Notes: generated by a model not told the origin, from the sequence alone. Positions 8,125 to 16,772 are shown, counted from the first letter of the stretch. The stretch is 64,000 nt of DNA from Sphingopyxis yananensis (GCF_020687785.1 NZ_JAJEWI010000008.1:372001-436000), one strand, 5' to 3'. Numbers and translations are program-made.

Positions 8125-10077
8125 GACCAGAACCGTCGCAGCCCCCGCCGCAATCAACAGCAGCAGCGCCCCCGCAAAAATCCATGGCCGCGCACCCTGC
8201 CGCCGCATGGCATATAGGTTGATCTGGTCGTCGGCATTATAGCCCTCCGGCATATCCAACACGCCATTGACTTTGGCATAAGCACGATAATCAGCCAGCA
8301 TGGCTTGGTAGATATGCGGTTCTTTGGCGATCAAATTTTGGGTTTCACCGGGGTCCTGCATCAAATTATACAAGGCCCACATCCCGTTTCCGGTGGGCGG
8401 CAAATTGCGGACCAGCTTATAATCCCCGCGAAACAATGCGCTGTTCCCCGACAATTCATATCCCAATGGATTATCGCCATGGACGCTGGATGTGCCGCCT
8501 TGCAGCATCGGGACCAATGTGCGGCCGGTGACCGCTTCGACGCTGCGCCCCTGCCACGCGCCGCCATGCACGGGCACGCCGGCCAAGTCCGCGATCGTCG
8601 GCAACAGGTCGGTCACATGGGCAAAGCCTTTGGCAATGACCCCCTGCCCCATCGACGCGCGCTGGGCCGCGCCCGCCCAATGCACAATCAAAGGCACGCG
8701 CAACCCGCCCTCTGCCGCGCTAAACTTATACCCCCGCAGCGGTGACGCCGCCGCCGATGCCCAGCTTGGCCCAATGGCGATCATACTGCCGCGCCGCCCA
8801 ATATTGTTCAGGCTATTGTCCAATTGGGCATTTAAAAACAGGCGGTTTCGCAGGCGGCTATAAGGGTCTGTCGGCTCTGCCCCATTGTCCGACAGGAAAA
8901 TGATGATGCTATTGTCATATTCGCCAATCGCCTTCAAATGCGCGATTAAACGGCCAATTTCACGGTCCATCGCCGTGGCCATGGCGGCATAGGCTTGCAT
9001 TTCCCGCGATGCTCGATCCCGCTGCGAATCGCTCAGCTGCGCCCAATTGCGCGTCGTCGCCATATGCACGGGGGTGATATTCGCTGGCACCAAGCCCAAT
9101 TCCGCCGCCCGTTTGGCCCGCGCCGCGCGTAGCTTGTCCCACCCGTCCAGATAATGCCCGCGATAACGGGCCAAGTCAGCATCGGGGGCCTGTATCGGTA
9201 TATGGTTCGCCAGAAAATTGACCGACGCGAAAAATGGCTTGGCGGGCCCGTCTTGGCGACCTTGGTCAATATATTCGATCATCTTGTCGACCAAAAATCG
9301 CGAGGAATAATAATTTTTCGGCAAGGTCGCAGGACGGCCATTTTCCAACCACGCCGCATGGCGCGACAGGCCGGTGATCGGTTTTTGTTCAAAATTATCA
9401 GCGCCCGCATCATCCAGCGAAAAGGCCCGATCATATCCGCGTGCATGGGGCAAGCGTTTCGCGTCGCTGCCCAAATGCCATTTTCCGGTGAAATAGGTTC
9501 GATATCCCGACGCCCGCAACATATCCGCCAGCGTCACCACCCGCAGGTTCATCACCGTGTCATAACCGGCCTTGCCCACATGTTCGTCGGGAATGGTTTC
9601 CGCCATATTCCCCAAACCATTGCGGTGGTTCATCACGCCTGTTTGCAGCATGGCGCGCGTCGGGGCGCAGGATCCCGCCACATGGAAATTGGAAAAACGC
9701 ACGCCATTATAGGCCAATTGATCAAGATTGGGGGTAGCGATTTCCGCGCCAAAGGCCCCGACATCGCTATAGCCCCAATCATCGGCCACCAACAAAATGA
9801 CATTGGGTGCGCGCGCGCTTCCTGTCCGGCTCTGCCCGTCAGTCTTGATTTGGGCGGTGACCGCGATGGGCAAGACCAAATATAGGCCCAGCACAAGCGC
9901 GACTATCCGTCGCATCATCGCCAAAATATATTGCTGCATCATAGACAAGCGGGAGGCAGCGCGCTGATCCGCCCTTCGGACCTGATCTGCCCGATAGCAT
10001 TGATCTGCATTGCGGTGTAGATCTGCGTTATGGCGCAGATCATATTCGCTCGGCTTTGCGCGCGCTGCCATCACCAT
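8074..10077 (-). CDS. Second membrane-anchored type I sulfatase, with C-terminal TM anchor
   Basis: A 667-residue sulfatase with PNVILLVADDWGYSD (metal ligands), CAPTR with the formylglycine cysteine at C137, GKWHLGS and LSDNGAEP. The N terminus is unusual: GGAGG precedes an ATG at 10077 (a further ATG is at 10071), followed by a polar stretch with hexapeptide repeats and only then a hydrophobic segment (residues 58-74). If translation instead began at 9942 the protein would start directly before that segment, but no ribosome-binding site is visible there. A second hydrophobic helix near residues 632-652 is followed by an arginine-rich tail, so the C terminus should be cytoplasmic and the catalytic domain periplasmic. 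It diverges from a dehydratase gene. Substrate unknown. Confidence 0.9.
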   Translation of the reverse strand: MVMAARAKPSEYDLRHNADLHRNADQCYRADQVRRADQRAASRLSMMQQYILAMMRRIVALVLGLYLVLPIAVTAQIKTDGQSRTGSARAPNVILLVADDWGYSDVGAFGAEIATPNLDQLAYNGVRFSNFHVAGSCAPTRAMLQTGVMNHRNGLGNMAETIPDEHVGKAGYDTVMNLRVVTLADMLRASGYRTYFTGKWHLGSDAKRLPHARGYDRAFSLDDAGADNFEQKPITGLSRHAAWLENGRPATLPKNYYSSRFLVDKMIEYIDQGRQDGPAKPFFASVNFLANHIPIQAPDADLARYRGHYLDGWDKLRAARAKRAAELGLVPANITPVHMATTRNWAQLSDSQRDRASREMQAYAAMATAMDREIGRLIAHLKAIGEYDNSIIIFLSDNGAEPTDPYSRLRNRLFLNAQLDNSLNNIGRRGSMIAIGPSWASAAASPLRGYKFSAAEGGLRVPLIVHWAGAAQRASMGQGVIAKGFAHVTDLLPTIADLAGVPVHGGAWQGRSVEAVTGRTLVPMLQGGTSSVHGDNPLGYELSGNSALFRGDYKLVRNLPPTGNGMWALYNLMQDPGETQNLIAKEPHIYQAMLADYRAYAKVNGVLDMPEGYNADDQINLYAMRRQGARPWIFAGALLLLIAAGAATVLVLRRRRRLGRGRARRVD
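9966..10055. repeat. Five-unit 18-bp repeat encoding ADQxxR hexapeptides
   Basis: GATC(T/C)GC-headed units begin at 9966, 9984, 10002, 10020 and 10038, exactly 18 bp apart; the last is degenerate. On the minus strand they encode YDLRHN-ADLHRN-ADQCYR-ADQVRR-ADQRAA at the N terminus of the second sulfatase, between the ribosome-binding site and the signal anchor. Confidence 0.75.
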
Positions 10078-10199
10078 TCCCCCCTCCGTCGGGAATCAAT
10101 TGACACTTGCTATGCCATATCATTCCGTCAAGCAATGTCTTTCCGCCATAATGCAAGTGGCAGGTGACAAAGGCTTGGGGAACGTGCTTATTCCAACGC

Positions 10200-11060
10200 A
10201 TGACATGGGAGAATTGGATCGGGCGCAGCGCACAATTTCGTGACCTGTTGACCCCTGCCGCACTGGCGCGCTTTTGCGCGACCTTGGATCATCTTTGGGA
10301 CATGCAAGGCAACGCGCCTGCCGCACCACAAGGCATTCATTGGTGCCTATGCCTGCCGGACGCGCCAACCGCGCAATTGGGCACAGACGGCCACCCTCGC
10401 CGCGATGACAGCCCCGACAGCTTCATGCCGCCGCTGCCCCTGCCGCGCCGCATGTGGGCGGCCAGCAACGTGCATTTTCACGCCCCCATTTCGGCGGGCG
10501 CAGCCATTGACCGCACATCCACCATTGCATCGATCACCGAAAAAAATGGTTCCACCGGCCAGCTATTCTTTGTCGAGGTCGCGAATGACACGATGGCCGA
10601 TGGCGCCTTGGCCGTACGGGAAACCCAAAGCATCGTGTTCCGCGCTCCGGCCCCGATCATCAAGCCTGTGCCGACCATTCCGGCTGCCCCAGCCTCAGCC
10701 CCCGACCTGTCATCATGGCAGTGGCAGCGCAAAGTGACGCCCTATGCCGCCATGCTGTTCCGTTACAGCGCGCTGACCTTCAACAGCCACCGCATTCATT
10801 ATGACACGCCCTATGCCCAGCACGAGGAAGGCTATCCCGATTTGGTGGTGCATGGCCCGTTAACGGCGACCTTGTTGCTGGACCTTGCCCAGCGCCAATT
10901 GGGCATTAACGCGCTGAAGCATTTTCAAATGCGCGCCATATCGCCAGCCTTTGTAAACCAAGACCTATATTTGGTTGGCAAGCCAGCAGAGGACGGCGGC
11001 TGGACGCTCGCCGCCCTCGGCCCCGATGGCCGCACCATTATGACAGCCAAAGCAGGATAG
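10200..11060 (+). CDS. MaoC/HTD2-type acyl-CoA dehydratase (mesaconyl-C4-CoA hydratase-like)
   Basis: Hot-dog-fold hydratase of the FAS1-like dehydratase group, which adds water to or removes it from 2-enoyl- or methylfumaryl-CoA-type substrates. The 286-residue protein has the two-domain layout of the family: N-terminal MTWENWIGRS and WAASNVHFHAPI, and a C-terminal catalytic hot-dog containing FNSHRIHYDTPYA and PDLVVHGPLTATLL. The ATG at 10200 is chosen because MTWENWIGRS matches the usual N terminus of the family; a GTG at 10164 is in frame, and neither has a good ribosome-binding site. It diverges from the second sulfatase across 122 bp, so it may share regulation with it. The exact substrate is not known. 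Confidence 0.83.
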   Translation: MTWENWIGRSAQFRDLLTPAALARFCATLDHLWDMQGNAPAAPQGIHWCLCLPDAPTAQLGTDGHPRRDDSPDSFMPPLPLPRRMWAASNVHFHAPISAGAAIDRTSTIASITEKNGSTGQLFFVEVANDTMADGALAVRETQSIVFRAPAPIIKPVPTIPAAPASAPDLSSWQWQRKVTPYAAMLFRYSALTFNSHRIHYDTPYAQHEEGYPDLVVHGPLTATLLLDLAQRQLGINALKHFQMRAISPAFVNQDLYLVGKPAEDGGWTLAALGPDGRTIMTAKAG

Positions 11061-11072
11061 GTTGTTGCCGGA

Positions 11073-11864
11073 TCAACGCTCGCTGTAATGCGGCGGGCGT
11101 TTTTCCAAAAAGGCGGTGATTGCTTCCTTATAATCCTCGGTCGCGGACAAGATCACCTGCTGCCGATCCTCTATGGCCATCGCCGCGTCCAAACTTTGCG
11201 CATCAATATTCAGCGACAAAGCCTGTTTCGACAAGCGCAGTCCATAAGGGCTGGTGGCCAGCATTTCCGCCGCCAGTTCCAATCCGCGATCAAGCAGCGC
11301 CTCCGGCTCGACAATCTCACTAATCAAGCCAGCCGACAGCGCACGCGGCGCGACAACAAACCGCCCTGTCAGGATCATTTCCGACGCCAGACTAGCGCCA
11401 ACAAGGCGCGGCAGAAAATAGCTGGACGCCATATCACAGCCACCAAGGCCGATGCGGATATAAGCAGCGTTGCAGCGGAAATCCGGCGTGCCATATCGTA
11501 CGTCCGATGCCAGCAACAACGACAAACCACCCCCCGCTGCCGCCCCTTGGGCCAAGGCGATGATGGGCTGGGGACAGGCGCGCATTTTGCGGTAAATATT
11601 GCCGATCTGCGTCTGGGTTCGCAAGGTGCGCAGCACAGGCGTTTCGTCGCTGTCACGGTCTTCTTGAATATCCAGCCCCGCGCAAAAACCGCGGCCCTCG
11701 CCCCGCAAAATGACCACGCGCACGTCGGGTCGGTCCACCAGGCCGCCGAAATAATCGTTCAATTCCGCGACCAAGCCGGTGTTCAGCGCATTCATCCGCT
11801 GGGGCCGATTCAGCGTGGCAATTTCAATATCGCCGCGCCGCTCGATGATCAGTTCGCCGCTCAT
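11073..11864 (-). CDS. Enoyl-CoA hydratase/isomerase family protein (crotonase)
   Basis: A 263-residue crotonase-fold enzyme acting on acyl-CoA thioesters. The oxyanion-hole segments are clear: GRGFCAGLDI and GAAAGGGLSLLLASD. A glycine replaces the usual catalytic glutamate in IGLGGCD, so simple enoyl-CoA hydration is doubtful and an isomerase or other crotonase reaction is possible. The start overlaps the stop of the upstream SDR gene by four bases, so it is the last gene of a three-gene operon. It converges with the dehydratase gene, leaving 12 bp between stops. Confidence 0.88.
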   Translation of the reverse strand: MSGELIIERRGDIEIATLNRPQRMNALNTGLVAELNDYFGGLVDRPDVRVVILRGEGRGFCAGLDIQEDRDSDETPVLRTLRTQTQIGNIYRKMRACPQPIIALAQGAAAGGGLSLLLASDVRYGTPDFRCNAAYIRIGLGGCDMASSYFLPRLVGASLASEMILTGRFVVAPRALSAGLISEIVEPEALLDRGLELAAEMLATSPYGLRLSKQALSLNIDAQSLDAAMAIEDRQQVILSATEDYKEAITAFLEKRPPHYSER

Positions 11865-12646
11865 AGGCTTTGTCCATCATCCACGGTGATGACCGCGCCC
11901 GTTACGCCAGCGGCGGCATCCGAACATAGGAAGAGCAAGGGCGCATGCAGGTCGCTGGGTGGACGCAAACGCTGACGTGGGAAGCCGGATACCATTTTGC
12001 GGCCTGCTTCGCTTTCAAACAGGTCAGACGTCATTTCCGATTCAAAATAGCCAGGCTGAATGACATTGACGTTAATGCCGCGCCGCGCCCATTCGCGGGC
12101 CAAGGCTTTGCCCAAATGGCGCGCGGCTGCCTTGGTCGCCCCATAGACGGAAGTTGCGGGAAACACCTTTTCCGCCGTAATCGACCCGATGATGACAATG
12201 CGGCCATGTTGTTTCTTGCGGCTGCCATCGGCGTCCAGACGCTTGGCCCCTTCATTGACGGTCAAGAACACGCCGCGCACATTGGCGCTCAACAAATGGT
12301 CCACATCATCGCCTGTTAAGGCCATCGCCAGCTTTTCCGTGGCCACGCCCGCATTGGCGACAATCGTGTCCACCGTGCCGAAATGCGCCTCTGCCGCTGC
12401 ATAGGCCGCGATGGTCGATGCCTCATCGGTGACGTCCATGCTGACCGCCAAAGCTTGGCCGCCCGCCGCCGCAATTTCCGCCACTTGCTCGGCCAATTTG
12501 TCGGCGCGGCGTGCCGCCAACACCACCTTGGCCCCCGCAGCGGCCAACGCCTTGGCAAATCCGGCGCCCAACCCCGATGATGCACCCGTCACCAAAGCCA
12601 CACGGCCTGTCAGGTCAAAATTCGCTTGTCCGGTCATGCTGTTCAT
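11861..12646 (-). CDS. Short-chain dehydrogenase/reductase
   Basis: A 261-residue NAD(P)-dependent classical SDR. The cofactor motif is TGASSGLG (residues 20-27), NAG at 98-100, and the catalytic set is S155, Y168 and K172 (YGATK). It could act as a 3-hydroxyacyl-CoA dehydrogenase given its crotonase neighbour, but the family has very broad substrates. Its start overlaps the stop of the nitronate monooxygenase-like gene (ATGA), and GAGGATGCAGG precedes the ATG. Confidence 0.9.
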   Translation of the reverse strand: MNSMTGQANFDLTGRVALVTGASSGLGAGFAKALAAAGAKVVLAARRADKLAEQVAEIAAAGGQALAVSMDVTDEASTIAAYAAAEAHFGTVDTIVANAGVATEKLAMALTGDDVDHLLSANVRGVFLTVNEGAKRLDADGSRKKQHGRIVIIGSITAEKVFPATSVYGATKAAARHLGKALAREWARRGINVNVIQPGYFESEMTSDLFESEAGRKMVSGFPRQRLRPPSDLHAPLLFLCSDAAAGVTGAVITVDDGQSL

Positions 12647-13584
12647 CCTGCATCCTCTGTCATAATATCTTCAAATCGCGCCAATCGTGCGCGCCAATCG
12701 CATCGGAAATCCAAGGCTTCAAATTCGCTGGTCAAGCGCCGAACCAATTGGTCCACCTCTTCAACTTCGTCGATCAAGCCGACACTTTGCCCCGCGCTCC
12801 ATATGTCGCGCCACGCCTGCACCCCGTCGGGCATGGCGGTGCGCTCTTTGGGCAATTTGCGATGGTCCAGCCCGACGGCGGCAATCGAAGGCTCCATCCA
12901 ATTGGCGGGAACCCCGTTCATCGCCGATGCAATCACAATATCATCGACGCCGCTTTGCGCGATCATGTCTCGGTGTCCCGCGACCACCCCCGATTCTGGT
13001 GTGGCGATAAAGCGCGTGCCCATACAGGCAATGTCCCCGCCCAGCGCCAAGGCCGCCGCGATGCCCGATGCATCCGCAATGCCGCCTGCGACAATGATCG
13101 GCCCGTCATACATCCGCCGCACAGCGGGAACAAAGGCCATGGGCGTTAAAAACCCCGTATGCCCGCCCGCCCCCGCACAGGTCAGCATCAAACCGTCAAC
13201 GCCCGCTTCCAACGCCTTTTCGGCGTGGCGCATGGTGGTGACATCCTGAATCAATTTGCCGCCCCAACCATGCACACGCTTGATCAGTTCGGTCGGCGCG
13301 CCAAGGCTGCACAGCACCAAAGGCGCATGATGTTTTTCCAGCAATGCCAGCTTGGCAGGCCCTATATCCTCTGTGGCAATACGCGCGGGCAAATTCACAA
13401 TCGGCGGTGCACCGGCTATGTCCGCCAGCCGGTCCATATAACGCTCGAATTCCGCCATATTGGTATAGGTTCCGCCCTGCCATCCCGCGACGACACCCGC
13501 GCGCGAACAGGCGGCTGCCAGTTCGGGGGATGACGCAAAGCTCATGGGGGCGCACATCAGCGGCAATGCCAGATTGGCAAACAT
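12643..13584 (-). CDS. Nitronate monooxygenase-like flavoprotein (NPD family)
   Basis: FMN-dependent TIM-barrel protein of the 2-nitropropane dioxygenase family, 313 residues. Family features include an N-terminal PLMCAPMSF, GAGGHTG in the substrate region, and the phosphate-binding stretch IIVAGGIADASGIAAALALG followed by CMGTRF. Many family members in acyl-CoA gene clusters are not true nitronate oxidases but reduce or oxidise CoA-linked intermediates, and this one heads an operon with an SDR and a crotonase. GAGGAG lies eight bases before the ATG. A LiuR-like palindrome lies about 64 bp upstream. Confidence 0.87.
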   Translation of the reverse strand: MFANLALPLMCAPMSFASSPELAAACSRAGVVAGWQGGTYTNMAEFERYMDRLADIAGAPPIVNLPARIATEDIGPAKLALLEKHHAPLVLCSLGAPTELIKRVHGWGGKLIQDVTTMRHAEKALEAGVDGLMLTCAGAGGHTGFLTPMAFVPAVRRMYDGPIIVAGGIADASGIAAALALGGDIACMGTRFIATPESGVVAGHRDMIAQSGVDDIVIASAMNGVPANWMEPSIAAVGLDHRKLPKERTAMPDGVQAWRDIWSAGQSVGLIDEVEEVDQLVRRLTSEFEALDFRCDWRARLARFEDIMTEDAG

Positions 13585-13647
13585 AGGCGGCTCTCCTCAT
13601 CCTGCTGCGACGCGTCGAAAGCGCATCTATTGCCTGCGATAAAGACC

Positions 13648-13663
13648 TTTACGTTTACGTCAA
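13648..13663. promoter_or_regulatory. LiuR-like operator upstream of the NPD-SDR-crotonase operon
   Basis: TTTACGTTTACGTCAA (minus strand TTGACGTAAACGTAAA) resembles the site described for the MerR-family regulator LiuR of branched-chain amino acid and acyl-CoA catabolism in proteobacteria. It is well placed 64-79 bp before the operon start. No LiuR gene is in the window. Confidence 0.5.
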
Positions 13664-13772
13664 CTGAAAGCCGATATTTTTCAGCGGATAAACGGCACAG
13701 CGCAACTTTTCACCGCCATCCTGCGGAACTTTGGGCGCTTTTCGGGATTGAAGGGGGCGCAAGGAGTTTGAA

Positions 13773-13994
13773 ATGACCAAGAAAAGCACATGCCTTTGCG
13801 CGGACCCCCGCACGCAACCGCAGCCATGCCAGCCAGACTCTGCTCGTCCATCGTCAGATCGGAAAATCGACGCGGGCACGGATAGCAAGTCCAGCCCCGC
13901 ATTTTTTGGCGGCGCCCATCGCCCCCTGCCATCGGATGGCCAAAGCCCCCGCAAAATTGACGCACAAGAATTTTGGCGTCGCTTGGACCTCTAG
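13773..13994 (+). CDS. Small hypothetical protein with three cysteines near its N terminus
   Basis: A 73-residue frame not recognised as any family. In favour: a textbook AAGGAG six bases before the ATG, sphingomonad-like codon use, and a terminator 28 bp after the stop. It has cysteines at 7, 9 and 19, a proline- and serine-rich middle, and a conserved-looking end IDAQEFWRRLDL that could form an amphipathic helix. No signal peptide or membrane segment. Opposing frames overlap it but lack ribosome-binding sites. Confidence 0.5.
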   Translation: MTKKSTCLCADPRTQPQPCQPDSARPSSDRKIDAGTDSKSSPAFFGGAHRPLPSDGQSPRKIDAQEFWRRLDL

Positions 13995-14021
13995 CCCCCT
14001 AGACCTTTCCCCTCTCCCCAT

Positions 14022-14058
14022 AAAAAAGAGCGCACCCCAAATAGGGCGCACTCTTTTT
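14022..14058. terminator. Bidirectional rho-independent terminator
   Basis: A6-GAGCGCACCC, loop CAAATA, GGGCGCACTC-T6. The stem has two mismatches, and there is an A-run on one side and a T-run on the other, so it can serve both the small plus-strand gene and the minus-strand CsgG-like gene. Confidence 0.85.
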
Positions 14059-14107
14059 TGTTTCTGTCGTTGCCGCGCACAGGCTGCGCGGCAAAAATGC
14101 TGTTATA

Positions 14108-14863
14108 TCAGCGAGCGCGCGGCGCGGCCGCCGCTGCATTGGCTGGCAATCCGCCCATTTGGGTGACCAGCTTGGTATAAGCGTCCAAATAAGCCAGCAC
14201 GATCACCTGACCAATTTCAGTATTTTCATAACCGCCACCAGCAACGCCAGCAAATGCACCAAAGAAACCGCCAGCACCGCCGCCAAAGCTCAGGTCGCTC
14301 TTGCGGCTATAGCCTTCGGTCAGAGCTTCTTCTTCGGTGGTGCGGGCATTGACGATGGACAGCGTGACATTCGCTTCCTTTTTCTTGACGTTAATACCGC
14401 CAGCCAAAGCACCAAAGGTTCCGCCGACCAAACCGCCCAGCGCGCCGCCAAGGCCGCGGCCACCGCTGTTGCGGTTGGAACTAATCAGGTCAGGCTGCAA
14501 GAAATAATCCGCTGCACGAACCTGTCCCTTGCCCAGATTCGAACCGCTTTGCAATTCACCGCTATCGGCCATTGCGCGTTCCAAATTGCGGCTTTGCATG
14601 CTGCGGCCACGGTTGACGATGGTAAAGCAACCCGATTGTTGCACCATCACGCGCAGCAAGGCTTCGGGGCTGCCCAATTCATACGCGCGCCACCATTGAT
14701 TGTCGGGTTCGACAATCGCAATGCTGCCCAATTTGCGGGTGCATTTCGGAATTTCAGCGGTCGCGCGTTCTTGGGCTTTGCGGCCCGACGATTGCGCCAT
14801 GCTGGGCGTGGCTGTAGCGCACAAAGAAGCTGCCAAAGCAGCGAAAAAGAATTTGCTTTTCAT
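14108..14863 (-). CDS. CsgG/HfaB-family secreted protein
   Basis: CsgG-type proteins are outer-membrane secretion or anchoring factors, for curli in enterobacteria and for holdfast anchoring (HfaB) in Caulobacter. The 251-residue protein has a cleavable signal peptide ending at PSMAQ rather than a lipobox, then the CsgG-like alpha/beta fold: IAIVEPDNQWWRAYELGSP, CFTIVNRGR, AADYFLQPDLI. A glycine-rich segment (RGLGGALGGLVGGTFGALAG) and a second one (FGGGAGGFFGAFAG) are unusual and may insert into membrane. The ATG at 14863 is chosen for the signal peptide; upstream in-frame codons encode no plausible leader. No curli or holdfast genes lie nearby, so the role is open. Confidence 0.75.
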   Translation of the reverse strand: MKSKFFFAALAASLCATATPSMAQSSGRKAQERATAEIPKCTRKLGSIAIVEPDNQWWRAYELGSPEALLRVMVQQSGCFTIVNRGRSMQSRNLERAMADSGELQSGSNLGKGQVRAADYFLQPDLISSNRNSGGRGLGGALGGLVGGTFGALAGGINVKKKEANVTLSIVNARTTEEEALTEGYSRKSDLSFGGGAGGFFGAFAGVAGGGYENTEIGQVIVLAYLDAYTKLVTQMGGLPANAAAAAPRAR

Positions 14864-15029
14864 ATCCAAAATCCAAAATCCCCCCACGCCTTTCCGAATT
14901 ATTTTGGAAAGCATTCTCGCTCGCGGGGCCGTGCCAAACAAGGTTACGACCTATAAGCCACAAGCTATAGGGTGCAGTTTTGCCATTATCAATTTCTTTT
15001 AAGACTGTTTTTATTGTGACAATTTTATG

Positions 15030-15938
15030 TCATCGTTGGGGGATATCAGACATATTCAATTGCTTCGCTTCGCTATAAATTCGTTGCAATATCGGGTCTG
15101 TCTCTGCCGCGCGGGTTAGCGCCAAAAAATTCACAGGCTCCAAATCAGGCATGTCGGGCAGGACGACCAATTCACCCCTGCTCACTTCTGATCGGACCAT
15201 AGGTTCCGGAAACACCCCCACACCGCCGCCCGCTTTGGCAATATCCACCATCATACGTGCATTGTTCGACAGATTTAACAGTGCGTCGGACATGCGAAGC
15301 TGGGCCAGGCCCGCACGCATTCGCTGATATATGGGGGAATGGCTGGCCAGCGACCAAAAGGGCACCGCCGCCCCCGTTCCAGCGCGATAGGCCGCGAAAT
15401 CCTGTACCACATCCGCCCGCGCCAACCACAGCAATTTCACCGCCCCGATGGGATGGGACATCAACGCCGGATGGGCCACCGGACCCACCGCGAAAACCAA
15501 ATCCGTATGGCCAGCCAGCAATTGCTGAATCAACCGCGCCGTCAGATCAATCTCCACCTCCAGTCCAACCAAAGGCATATCCTGTTTCACACGGACGATG
15601 AAGGACGGCAAAATGGTGGCGGCCGCAATTTCGCCCGCACCGATCCGCACCACGCCCCGCGCCTCACCAAATCCGCCGCTGCCCAGCAAAGCGGCCTCCA
15701 TTTGGCGCAGCAAGGGTTCGCATTCGCGCACCAATTTGCGTGCGGCGGGTGTCAGGGACATCAGGCGCCCATCGCGCCGAAACAAAGCGGTTCCAACCCG
15801 CGCTTCCAATTCGCGCATCCGCGCCGAAACCGCTGGCTGTGTCGCATGCAACCGCTCCGCCGCCGCCGCGAATGTTCCCAAACGGTCAATCCAGAACAAT
15901 GTTTCCAAATGATAAAGCGCGATACGATTAATAGACAT
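15030..15938 (-). CDS. LysR-family transcriptional regulator
   Basis: A 302-residue LysR-type regulator: winged helix at residues 8-66 (TFAAAAERLHATQPAVSARMRELEARVG is the helix-turn-helix region) and a periplasmic-binding-like effector domain after residue 90. It diverges from the CoA-transferase genes, the normal arrangement for a LysR regulator and its target. No Shine-Dalgarno sequence is visible before the ATG, and a palindrome abuts the start, suggesting a leaderless or tightly autoregulated transcript. Confidence 0.9.
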   Translation of the reverse strand: MSINRIALYHLETLFWIDRLGTFAAAAERLHATQPAVSARMRELEARVGTALFRRDGRLMSLTPAARKLVRECEPLLRQMEAALLGSGGFGEARGVVRIGAGEIAAATILPSFIVRVKQDMPLVGLEVEIDLTARLIQQLLAGHTDLVFAVGPVAHPALMSHPIGAVKLLWLARADVVQDFAAYRAGTGAAVPFWSLASHSPIYQRMRAGLAQLRMSDALLNLSNNARMMVDIAKAGGGVGVFPEPMVRSEVSRGELVVLPDMPDLEPVNFLALTRAAETDPILQRIYSEAKQLNMSDIPQR

Positions 15939-15939
15939 T

Positions 15940-15953
15940 ATTTATGAATAAAT
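15940..15953. promoter_or_regulatory. Palindrome at the LysR start (LysR-box candidate)
   Basis: ATTTAT-GA-ATAAAT, perfect 6-bp arms, one base upstream of the LysR start codon and about 100 bp before the CoA-transferase start. It has the AT-rich, T-N11-A-like look of a LysR site. Inference from position and symmetry only. Confidence 0.4.
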
Positions 15954-16055
15954 GAAAAAATACCAAATTGGAATTGATCTATCATTCCTCACACAGTGGC
16001 TACCAATAGGATGACAACAAACAGCCCGAAAGATTTTGGGAGAGGAGCTACAGGC

Positions 16056-16772
16056 ATGGCCAATAAGGAATTTCCTAATGCAGCAGCCGCCCTTGACGGG
16101 CTGCTGTTTGACGGCATGCAGATTTGCGCTGGCGGCTTTGGCCTGTGCGGCATTCCCGAACGCTTGATCGACGCCATTCAGGCATCGGGCGTGAAAGACC
16201 TCACCATTGCCAGCAACAATGCGGGCATTGATGGCGAAGGGCTGGGCAAGCTGCTGCGCACCCGCCAAGTGAAGAAAATGATTTCATCTTATGTCGGCGA
16301 GAATAAAGAATTTGAACGGCAATATCTGTCCGGCGAGCTGGAAGTCGAATTCTGTCCGCAAGGCACGCTCGCCGAACGTTGCCGCGCTGGCGGCGCTGGC
16401 ATCCCCGGTTTTTACACCAAAACCGGTGTTGGCACCTTGGTGGCCGAGGACAAGGAAGTGAAGGAGTTCGACGGTCAGGATTATATATTGGAACGCGGTA
16501 TCTTCGCGGACATTGCCATTATCAAAGGCTGGAAAGCCGACACCAGCGGCAACCTCATTTTCCGCAAGACAGCACGAAACTTCAACCAACCGATGGCCAC
16601 CGCCGCGAAAATCTGTATCGCCGAAGTGGAAGAAATCGTGCCCGTCGGCAGCTTAGACCCCGATAACATCCATTTGCCCGGCATCTATGTGAAGCGCCTG
16701 ATCCTTGGCGCGCCATATGACAAGAAAATCGAATTCCGCACCGTGCGAGCACAAGAGCAGGAGAGCGCATAA
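16056..16772 (+). CDS. scoA: 3-oxoacid CoA-transferase, subunit A
   Basis: Transfers CoA between succinyl-CoA and a 3-oxoacid such as acetoacetate. The 238-residue alpha subunit shows [10 protein letters not shown] near residue 30, CPQGTLAER and [20 protein letters not shown] lies eight bases before the ATG at 16056; the in-frame GTG at 15996 is less likely. The stop overlaps the subunit B start by one base (TAATG). Family members also act on 3-oxoadipate; the sequence suits the acetoacetate (ScoA) type better. Probably controlled by the divergent LysR protein. Confidence 0.9.
   Translation: MANKEFPNAAAALDGLLFDGMQICAGGFGLCGIPERLIDAIQASGVKDLTIASNNAGIDGEGLGKLLRTRQVKKMISSYVGENKEFERQYLSGELEVEFCPQGTLAERCRAGGAGIPGFYTKTGVGTLVAEDKEVKEFDGQDYILERGIFADIAIIKGWKADTSGNLIFRKTARNFNQPMATAAKICIAEVEEIVPVGSLDPDNIHLPGIYVKRLILGAPYDKKIEFRTVRAQEQESA

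Noticed and set aside
9966-10055. CRISPR-like repeat
   Set aside because: Units are only 18 bp, directly adjacent without spacers and in frame with a coding sequence.
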